From assembly GCA_019918135.1 (NCBI GenBank), contig WBZZ01003641.1:83501-147500 (forward strand): 64,000 nt of DNA, read 5' to 3'. Positions 37,591-48,713 of this stretch are shown here, one piece after another (the first letter of the stretch is position 1; every line of letters begins with the position of its first letter). Source of the stretch: Paulinella micropora (lineage: Eukaryota > Cercozoa > Imbricatea > Euglyphida > Paulinellidae). The notes below the pieces were generated by a model. The model worked only from the letters and a program-made list of their open reading frames with translations, searched no databases and was not told where the DNA came from. The translations under genes were made by a program, and so were the position numbers.

Positions 37591-40500
37591 TATATATATA
37601 ACCTGTGTAGTGACTCAGCAAACTCTTAATGAGAGCTTTCAAACGAACCGCTACAAGCATCAATGATCAGATTGGCTGAGAACGAAGTTCATTTTACTAA
37701 TGGTACTTACAAACTAGAACTTCTCAGGATGAACAGAGCTTGAAGACGAGCCACTATGCAAAAAAAGCAAGAACTGGCTGAGAACAGGAGCCTCTGAACA
37801 ATTGCAGATTATTGTCATAGGCCCTGCAAACTAAGAGTTGCGGTTCTTAACCTACTTCTTAGGCACCATGAACAATGCCTTCAAGCGCTTCTTTCTCAGC
37901 CGAGTCTGATTGCTGTGGCTCTTGTCGCTCGTTTGAAAGCTCTCATCAAGAGCTTCTAATGAGTCACAACTCAGGTTCATGACGCAAATGGCTAGGAACG
38001 AAGCGCTGGAAGTCATTTTTCACTTTGAGTGAAAGCCAGAAACGGCTCAAGCTTCGCGCATGAGAGATCAAATCGAAGAAATCTCAATGAGAAGTGACTG
38101 GGACCGTCGTGCCCATGACATTCTGCGGGAAAATATTCGTCCCCTCCGTGTACAAGACATGATAAGAATGTCCAAGTATGGATTGCAATACTATCACATG
38201 TGTAGATCTTAAGCTCAAGCACGATGAACAATAACTTCAGGCGGTTCGTTTTCAGCCGATCCTTCGTACAGAACCTGTGTGATGGCTCATTAGAAAGCTC
38301 TTGACGAGAGCCTTCAAACGAGCCATCACACAAGCCACAACGGCAGAAGTGGCTGAGAACGAAGCGTCTGATCCAATGTACTCAAAGAACTGAGAACCTT
38401 TCGATCAAAGAACTAGGAAGTTTTCTATATGTGTAGGACGGTCTGCGACGAGGCCGCTATTTCCGTTCGAGTGGATTACGTCAATGCCCTACCGGATTTT
38501 ACTCAGGTCAGGCCGCGGCGCGTTTGCCTTTTTGCCTTGTTGCCTTGAGATGTTTCTTAATAATAATAATAATAATAATAATAATTATAATTATAATAAT
38601 GATAATGATAATAATGATAATGATAATTTTAATAATAATAATAATAATAATAATGATAATAATAATAATAATAATAGGCTTCCTCAGACTATGCCAACAG
38701 TTCAAATTCTGGACATGTGCCTCCATATTAATAATGGACTTATCAGTCACATGGCCCTTGATCCTGACGGACATGTGCCTCCATCGATATCAGGAGACGA
38801 CGCTCCGCTCCAAAGATCCCATCGGCGACGAATGAGTATGAGCATGTTGTGAGTGTGCGTGTGAGTGCATGGGATGCATGGGTTATCTGCTGGGAAGAAA
38901 TCTGCTCACTGCGCTGACTTCCACCTACAACAGATCTAGCTGGACTATCCAGATAGATAGATTGATAGATAGATGGATAGATTGATAGAAGACACCCGCC
39001 TAGGCCATCCCCTCCTGCCCTCCCTTACAACCGTGAGGTTTATCACCGCCCTTTCAGCCTCCGTAAACTGCGCCTCCACACCCTCTCTCTCCTTCCAGAT
39101 GGCAGCAAAAACCTTCCCAGCTCCATCTCCACTTCTTCTGGCACTGGGGTGGACATGACCCCAAGCATCGCTGCCATCTTCTCGTTCTCCCACTTACGCC
39201 ATTCGTCTTTGAATAGCCTCATCTCCGTCGCCTGCAACTCCCTTTCATAAAGCCCTCCCCTACTCAGCCTGAGGAGTTGCTGGATTTGCACCTCGACAAA
39301 CTTGAGCAACGCATCACGAGAGCTCGCAAACAATAATAATCATGATAATAATAGAGCTTCTGTCAGTGGCTGATCCATTTCTTGACATGCGCCTCCATCG
39401 TCTCACCCGCAAGGGGAGTACGAAGATTTGACCGATAGCTCTAATCACACCCCCACAAGAAAGCTCCAAGCCTTCGAGACAGACCAATACTTTCAAAGAA
39501 AACATACTTTGAAAATACTGGCACCGACGGGAATCGAAATGGCGACAGGTCCCAGATAGTATTGAACTTGACCACTGGGCTATTGCGGTGCGCAAATTAT
39601 TATTATTGTATTATTATATCATCAATAGAATGCTATTATATATACTTCTAACTCAACAGGTCTATCGTCCCAACGGAAACATCAATGGTGTTATTATAAG
39701 GAGCAGCATTGACCTTTTCGACAACGACTCGTTCAACTTTGCCAACGGGGGCGCTTTGATCGTATCCTTGGTCATGGACGGGCAAGACCAAGTGTTCCCA
39801 GTGATGGGATCCTCTCCCGCCATATTGGGTCTTTGTATATATGTGGAGATTTATTTATTTATTTATTCATTTGTTTTCACCGCCCATCATTGACATATGT
39901 ATGTTCTGTATGTATGTTTATTTATTGAGTTTATTTACTTGTTTATTCAGTCATTTATTTCTTTACTTATTACTTATTATCTATTATGTATTCATTAATT
40001 TCTTTACTTATTATTTATTTATTTATTCCATCCGTCATTTCTATTTGTTTATTTATATATATATATATATTATATTTATATATATATGTATATATATATA
40101 TATAATTTATTTATTTATAACATATGCGTGGAATGGTATTGGGTACATGCCATAGGCAGATTCCGAAAGTAAGTATAGTAATAATAATAATAATAATAGT
40201 GCTTCTCTGTCAGTGGCTGATCCATTTCTGGACATGTGCCTCCCATCGTCTGACCCGCAAGGGTACTACAAAGATTGGGCCGATGGCTCTAATCACACCC
40301 CCGCAGGGCATCTCCAAGCCTTCCAAAGAGACCAATACTTTCAAAGAAAACATACTTTCAAAATACTGGCACCGACGGGAGTCGAACTGGTGACAGGTCC
40401 CAGATCGTATTGAACTCGCGGTGTGCACAATTATAATAATGATAAGCTTCAAACTATGGCAACAGATGAAGATTCTGGACATGTGCCTCAATAATAATAA

Positions 40501-40776
40501 TAATGATAATAATAGTTTATCTGTCTGTGGCTGATCCATATCTGGACATGGGCCTCCATCGTCTCACCACAGCCAAGGGGAGTACGAAGATTTTGGGATA
40601 GCTCTGATCACACCTCCCATAGGACGAGCCTTCCACACAGACTAATGGTTTCAAAAAAATATTTTTTGAAAATAAATACTGGCACTGACGGGAATCGAAC
40701 TAGCGATATGTCCAAGGTGGTATGACTAGACCACTGGGCTATCGCGGTGCGCCTAATGATGACGATGATGACAATG

Positions 40777-40830
<54 letters not shown>

Positions 40831-41153
40831 CGCCTAATGATGACGATGATGACAATGATAATAATAATAATAATAATAATAATAATAGTGCTTCTCTGTC
40901 AATGGCTGATGCATTTCTGCACATGCGCCTCCATCGTCTCACCCGTGAGGAGTACGAAGAATTGACGATAAGCTCTAATGACACCCCCGCAAGGGCAGTT
41001 CCAACACTTCCAGACGGGCCGGTATGTTCAATGAAAATACTGGTCCAGAAATAGACCGGTATGTTCAATGAAAATACTGGTGGCACCGACGGGAATCGAA
41101 CTGGCGACAGGGCCCAGATGGTAGAACTTGACCACTGGGCTATCACGGTGTCC

Positions 41154-41216
<63 letters not shown>

Positions 41217-44200
41217 GCTCAGTCAATAACAAAACAAACAAAACAAATAAATACATACAATATAAATAAATAGATAAAAATAATACACAAAAGTAAGTAG
41301 GCAAAAGAAATAAATGAACAAATAACAAGGAAACGTACATATATATGTATACTTATATACATGTACCAACTATGGCCGTGAAAGAATAAAATTATAGATA
41401 TTATATATATATATACATATATATATAGGGCTGTGAACGAAGTCCGTGAACATGTGTGTTACAAATTCATAGTAGTCCTTCTGCATTAGCATGCTCTCAT
41501 ATTGTAATATGAGTGCTCTCATATTGTAATATGAGAAGTTTGTAATTCTGGAAAACTACGATTATAACTTCAAGCGCTTCGTTCTCAGGCTATTCTGATG
41601 GTTGGTGCTTATGTAGCGGTTCTTTGAGAACATCAAGAGCTTTCTAATGAGCCCCGACCCCGATTCGGGACGCAAGGATCGGCTGAGAACGAATCGCTTG
41701 AATTCATTGTTCATAGTGTGCATAATAAGAACTTTTTATTTTGTAATGTAACGATTTGATTTTGTCGGACTTTTATGAAGAATGAAACACGCATTACATA
41801 TTGCATTATATTATTCATTTCTGTATCATAACACATCCTTAGCATCCGCGTTGGTTCCATCGTAATCAAGTCCAACGAAACCTACATCACATTACAGCAT
41901 ATTACATTATATCATGCTTGTCTGTATCGTAGCACATCATTAGGCAACCACGGAGGTACCTTCGTCGTCAATTCTGACTGGGCCTAAACATCATACTACA
42001 TCATATAATCATCCGTTTCTACATCATAACACATCCTTAGGCAGCAACGGTGGTACCTTTGTCATAAGGTCCGACGGGACCTATACGGTGGACCTCAGCA
42101 GTCTGGACCTCACCGCTGCCGTCGATGACGTCATTACCACCACCGTCTACTACACCATATGCTCGACGACAAACGCGAACTTGTGTAGCACGGCCGCGCT
42201 CACTATCACCGTCCGGGTTTGCTGTTGCATTTGCTCTCGCGATCCCCACGATATCTCAGACGAGCACGACAAGCGCGACGATGTCGATGGAGCGGTATTC
42301 TTCTCTTTCCTCTTCTCCGGCTCCTCCTTCCTCTTCTTAATTGTCTATTATTATTATTAATAGAGAGGCACATGTCCGTCAGGATCAACTTGAAGGCCAT
42401 GTGATTGATAAGAAGCGGGGGGGGGGGGGGGGGGGGGGGGGCTGTTACTACTCGCGTTTCTCCTGCATCTAATTTATTTTTCCTGTTCCTCCTGGTCGTC
42501 TCCTTATTCTTTCTTGTTTCTTCCGCTGCTGCTTTTTTTTTGTTTTTTTTTTTTTGTCAACTCAGCCGATTCTGGTTGTTGCCCAGTGACTTGTTTGAAA
42601 GCTCTCATCAAGAGGTTTCCAAGGAGTCGTGACACAGGTTCAGGACGCAAGAATGGGCTGAGAACGAAGCGTTTGAAGTCATTGTCCATCGTACTTAAGA
42701 ACGGAGAACTCTCAGGGTTGGGACATCGACGGGCTGAATTACTACGTATCATGAAGTCACTACAGGCACTGCGTTCTCACCCTATATTGATATTCCGTGG
42801 TTGCGAAACGCCTGTCATGAGACATCCCTGCCTCTTAAGTACAACGAACAATGACTTCACGCAGTTCTTTCTCAGTCAATGCTTGCGTCCAAAACCTGTG
42901 TCCTGGCTCGTGAGAAGGCTGAGCCTCTTGGTGGGAGCTTTCAAATGAGCTACTGCACAAGCCACAAAAGAGTGAGTACAAAAGCCATTGTTCATCAAAA
43001 GCCCTTGTTAAGAGCTTTTAAATGGTCGACCGCATGGTGTGTAAGCTGCAACGACTGCGATTCGCTAAGAGCGCAAGAAGTTCTTAGCTTTTTAAGTACG
43101 TCGGGTGAAAAATGACTTTCGGCCCTTCGCTCTCTGCCAATTCTGCTTGTTTTGGCTTGTGTAGTAGCTCGTTTGAAAGCCTCGTCAAGGTCTTTCTAAC
43201 GAGTCAGGACACAAGTACTGACTGAGCAAAGCGCTTGAAGTCAGTGCTCGTGGTACTTGAGAACAGGAACTTTTCAAAGAACGAAAGCGTTCAACTCACG
43301 GTTCATTGTCGTATTATACTATAGTACAGCAGTCAGACAATCCCTAACATTCTATTATGGGATCGCGGGAATTCGTCTCAATAACGTGGTGAATCCCCGA
43401 CATCCCATCTTAGGAAATGATCGGGTTGGTCAATGGTGTAATAAAGAGTTCTGAGTTCATAAGTACAATGGATGATGACTGCAAGTACTTCTTTTTCAGC
43501 CAATCATGCTTGCCTCAGCTTTGAGAACAGCGCTGGCATTCATTACTGATTGTACTTGAGAGCTAGGAACTTTTTTTTCAAAGAAAAAAATCCTTAATCC
43601 TTGTGGGCAGGATGTGGTGCTCTGTCCTTCTGGGTTGTGTCGACCGCAAGACTGCGACTACCGGGATGGCCTCGACGGCGATGACGGCGGCGGTGACGGC
43701 AACGTAAACTCAAAGTCGAAAGGTCATTCAAAAACAAGCGCAACACGCAACACACACCACCCTGTCTGGGATCCCTTGGTTTTTTTGGCTGCAAGAGTAT
43801 AAAAATATATGTATGTGTATTTTTGTAATGTATGGATTTCTGTTTCGTCTGGCCAAAGAAGAGGATCGAAATGACTGCAGGCTTTTGCGCGGTTTTTGTA
43901 TGTTGTGCTTTTGTGTGTGCGGGTATGCACGTTTATTCCATGATCGTTGGTGACCCAAAAAGTCTTCATGAGGACAAAACCAACATGAGGCGTTCCTAGC
44001 TCTTAAGTACCAAGACCAAGGACTTCACGCACTTCGTACTCAGTCCAGGCTTTTGTCCAAAATCTGAATCCTGGCTCATGAGAAAGCTCTCACCAAGAGC
44101 TTTCAAATGAGCTACGGCACAAGCGACAAGCAGGAACGACTGAGAACGAAGGACCGGAAATGATTGTTCATGGTACTCAAGAACTGGGATTTCTCACGAT

Positions 44201-47200
44201 CAAGAAATGTGTCGAGGTATTCCTGTCTGATATGAGAAGTGGCTAGATATTAAGTACAATGAGCGATGACTTCAAGCGCTTTGTTCTCAGACCAGTTTGC
44301 TTGTTCATGCTTGTGTAGCGGTCTGTTTGAAAGCTCTTATCAAGAGCTTTCTAACGAGTCGCAACCGATTGTTAGCTTCGGGAAAACAGATTGGCTCAGA
44401 ACAAAGCGCTTGAAGTCATCGTACCGCGTCCATTGTAGTTAAAAATTAAGAACTTATGGTAGGAACACAGGATAGTATTTGTTTGCACTGCGCTGCGCCT
44501 CAGGAACTGCTTTTCGTATTTTCAGGTGCAAAGCTCAGTTATTAAGTGCAATTGACAATCACTTCAATCACTTCGTTCTTAGCCCAGAACTTATTCCAAG
44601 GCTCATTAGAAGACTCTCGTCAAAGTGCTTTCAAAGGAGCTACTGGACAAGCATAAACTAATATTTTCTGCGAACTGAGCGCTTGCAGTCATTGTTCATG
44701 GCGCGTAGCGGGTCGGACATAAGGATATGCTAAGAACGAATGGCTTGAAGTCATTTTTCGTTGTACGTGATTGCTTATTATAAGATCTCTTGTTAGTAAG
44801 TACAATCTATGCTGAATTTTTCTTGTGCAGTGGTTTGCTTGAAATCTACCAGGAGAGTTCATGGTTCTCAAATACTATGAAACATGACTTTCAGCCCTTC
44901 GTTCTCAGTCATTCTTCATGTTGTGGCTTGTGTCATAGCTCCTTTGAAAGCTCTCGTCAAGGGCTGTTTAACGAGCAATGTCACAGGTTCTGGACGCAAG
45001 GATGGCTGAGAACGAAGCAAGTCATTGTTCGTTGTACTTAAGAACTAGGCACATCCAGTCATTTATTGGCACAGGCTGTGGACACAAGCTGCATTTGGCA
45101 GAGAACGAAGCGCTTGAAGTCGCTATTCGCTGGCTTAGAAAAACTTTGAACCACCCAGAGAGGCTCCTAGTTCTTAATTACAGCAAATAACGACTTCAAG
45201 CGATTTGTTCTCAGCCAACGTTGTGTCCCAAACCTGTGCCATGACTCATTAGTGATTAGACCTCCATGAGAGCTTCCAAACAGGCCTACACCATGAAAGC
45301 AGCGAACAGGGTTCATACACATACCCATAACTTTGCACACACGTGTTTGATACTGCGCGAGCAAAAACGATCGGTATCGATGTGTATACAGGCAAGAAGT
45401 CGGTGAAGAAAGTACGCAGAAAGGGAGCAGAACCGAAGCAAGACACCGCAGGACCCAAGGTAACTCAGCCGTGCGCACAGCAAAACCAAATGGATAGACA
45501 GAGATGATGGGGACTTCGAACGCCTCATTCTCAGCTAATCTCAGTTGTTCCTTGAGCTTGACAGCTTTTTATCAAGGGTTTTCGAATCAGCCATGCTACA
45601 ATTTATCAACTGCAATAAAAAATGACTTCAAGCGCTTTGTTTCCCTCCAATCCTTGCGTCCGGCACCTGTGTTGTGACTCATGGGAAAGCTGTTTATGAG
45701 CTTCCAAAGAAACCGCTACACAAGTCACAACGACCAGAAATGGCTGAGAACGAAGCCCTGTAAGTCATTGCTTGCGAAATGAGAAGCGCTTACAGTGTAC
45801 ACGTGTGCCTTGACACTCCAACAAGGTGCTACTATTACTACGACAAGTACTAATACTACTTTTACTACTCCCTCTGCTACTAGTAGTAATGATAATATAA
45901 GATTAATGATGGTATTATTAATAATAATATACTGATACTTTTTTTCTGCTCACTATTTTACTTGTCGTTACTACTGTACTACTGAACCTTTTTTTTTTCT
46001 CACTATTTTACTTGTCGTTACTACTACTATACTCCTAAACCTTTTTTTTTTTTTTTTTTTTTCTTTTTTTTTTTCTGCTCACTATTTTGCTTGTTGTTGC
46101 TACTACTATACTACTAAACTTTTTTTTTTTTTTCGCACTATTTTACTTGTCGTTACTACTTACTATACTACTTTTCTTTTTTTTTGTTTTTTTTGTTTTT
46201 TTTTTCTGCTCACTATTTTACTTGTCGTTACTACTACTATACTTTTTTTTTTTTTTTTTTTTTAAATCACTATTGCTTTGCTTGATACTGACGCGCAGAG
46301 AGTACGTAGCAGGGTAGCCACGAAAGATGCGGCGGAATCGAAGAAAGACACCGCAGGACCCACCAAGGTAACACAGCCGTGCGCACAGCAAAACCAAATG
46401 GATAGACAGAGATGATGGGGACTTCGAACGCCTCATTCTCAGCTAATCTCAGTTGTTCCTTGAGCTTGTTCGACAGCTTTTTATCAAGGGTTTTCGAATC
46501 AGCCATGCTACAATTTATCAACTGCAATAAAAAATGACTTCAAGCGCTTTGTTTCCCTCCAATTCTTGCGTCCGGCACCTGTGTTGTGACTCATGGGAAA
46601 GCTGTTTATGAGCTTCCAAAGAAATCGCTACACAAGCAACAACGACCAGAAATGGCTGGGAACGAAGCCCTGTAAGTCACTGCTTGAGAAATGATAAGCG
46701 CTCACAGTGTACACCTGTGCCTTGACACTCCAACAAGGTGTTACTACTACAAGTACTAATGCTACTTTTACTACTGTCTCTGCTACTAGTAGTAATAATA
46801 ATAATATTAATGGTATTATTAATAATAATATACTACTACATTTTTTTTTCTTTTTTTATCACTAATACTTCGCTTGATACTGACGCTACTACAACTACTA
46901 TTCTTACCATAATTAGTAGTATTGCTACTATTATTATTACTACTACGACTACTACGATTTCTACTAGTCCTATTACCATTACTGCTACCACTGCTAATAC
47001 GCATATATATAAAGAAATATATATATATATATATAAAGAGAAAAGCAAAAAGTAAAATTATTTTTCTTTTGTATGTTTCGTGTATGTCTGCCCATTTGGC
47101 TTCCGTGGCTATCACCCCCCCCCCCCCCCCCCGCCACTCACTTCGTGAGTGTCTGCCCCCCCCCCCCCCATTTGGTTTTGATGATCATTTATGTATATGG

Positions 47201-48362
47201 ACCTGTCTATTCGTTTATCAAATAAAAGCACAGAAAACATATAAAACACACACAGGAAGACAGAAAACACACACAGCACAAAACATACCTATGTTTTACA
47301 AAAATACGACAAACTAAGCAGACTAAGGAAGATTTAGACAAAATAACGACAAAACCATATAAACGAGGTTTATATACATTTTTATGAAATAAAATGAGGT
47401 TTTGTCGTTATTTTGTCTAAATCTTCCTTAGTCTGCTTAGTTTGTCGTATTTTTGTAAAACATAGGTATGTTTTGTGCTTCCTGGGTGTGTTTTCTGTTT
47501 TCCTGTGTGTGTTTTATATGTTTTCTGTGCTTGTATTTGATATACGAATAGACAGGTCCATATACATAAATATATATATATATATATATCATATATCATA
47601 TATGCATGAAACATAAAATATCAGGTATGTAACGTATTATAGAAAGAGTGAGAATGGTTTTTCGGGGGGGGGGGGGGGGGGGGGCTGCGCGAATCATTCG
47701 CGCAGGAAAGTTTAACGGGAAAAAAGCGAAGCACAAGAACGCTTGGGGCACGGGAGAAGTTCCCAGTTCTTAATACAATAAGCACTGACTTCAAGCGCTT
47801 CGTTCTCAGCCAACGCTGGTCGACGCTTCATTCGAAATCTCTCATCAAGAGCTGCCTACTGAATCGCAACACAAGTTTGGGATGCAAGCATGGGCTGAGA
47901 TTGAAGCGCCTGAAGTCATTCTTCATGGTACTTATGAACTAGAAACCTCTCAAGCGCACCAAAAAGTGGAAAAGACATGGAATAGGCTGTGCGAAGCGTA
48001 TACACGTTTCGCGATCAACGAACCGGAAAATGGGGAAATAGGGTGTGTGGTGGGTGGGGGGGGGGGTACAGTGCCCCTTTCAGGTCTTGGTGCAGCAGTC
48101 ATTATTTCATTATTATTACTATTATTATTATGGACACCGTGATAGCCCAGTGGTCAAGTTCTACCATCTGGGCCCTGTCGCCAGTTCGATTCCCGTCGGT
48201 GCCACCAGTATTTTCATTGAACATACCGGTCCGTCTGGAAGTGTTGGAACTGCCCGTGCGGGGGTGTCATTAGAGCCTGTCGTCAATTCTTCGTACTCCC
48301 CTCACGGGTGAGACGATGGAGGCGCATGTGCAGATTTGCATCAGCCATTGACAGAGAAGCAC

Positions 48363-48413
<51 letters not shown>

Positions 48414-48682
48414 GGACACCGTGGTAGCCCAGTGGTCAAGTTCTACCATCTGGGCCCTGTCGCCAGTTCGATTCCCGTCGGTGCCACCAGTATTTTCATT
48501 GAACATACCGGTCCAGAGTCTGGACCAGTATTTTCATTGAACATACCGGTCCGTCTGGAAGTGTTGGAACTGCCCTTGCGGGGGTGTCATTAGAGCCTAT
48601 CGTCAATTCTTCGTACTCCCCTCACGGGTGAGACGATGGAGGCGCATGTGCAGAAATGCATCAGCCATTGACAGAGAAGCAC

Positions 48683-48713
<31 letters not shown>

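Larger units (their letters stand above)
38507..39659 (+). other. Intron with (AAT)n, a coding-like fragment and a SINE
   Basis: AAT/GAT microsatellite fills 38560-38680. A segment at about 38690-38800 shares a GATCCTGACGGACATGTGCC-type string with the inverted copy near 42364-42385. The minus-strand coding-like fragment and the SINE are listed separately. Confidence 0.6.
39829..42040 (+). other. Intron holding three SINEs, TTTA repeats, a foldback element and exon relics
   Basis: TTTA and TA repeats cover 39850-40110. SINE copies 3-5 follow (listed separately), then (AAT)n at 41154-41213. An AAATA-rich stretch runs from 41220 to 41340, and an ATATTGTAATATGAG direct repeat lies near 41505-41540. 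A foldback element lies at about 41560-41745. Two decayed copies of the start of the next exon lie at about 41835-41895 and 41940-41990, before the real exon at 42041. Confidence 0.65.

Noticed and set aside
38484-38852. Asn-rich and Ile-rich proteins over AAT repeats (also at 40722-41054, 46738-47115)
   Set aside because: They are microsatellites translated in three frames; the amino-acid runs have no other support.
48132-48210. Functional tRNA genes
   Set aside because: The tRNA-like heads have imperfect stems, recur with the same non-tRNA body and ATT tail, and are best read as SINE heads.
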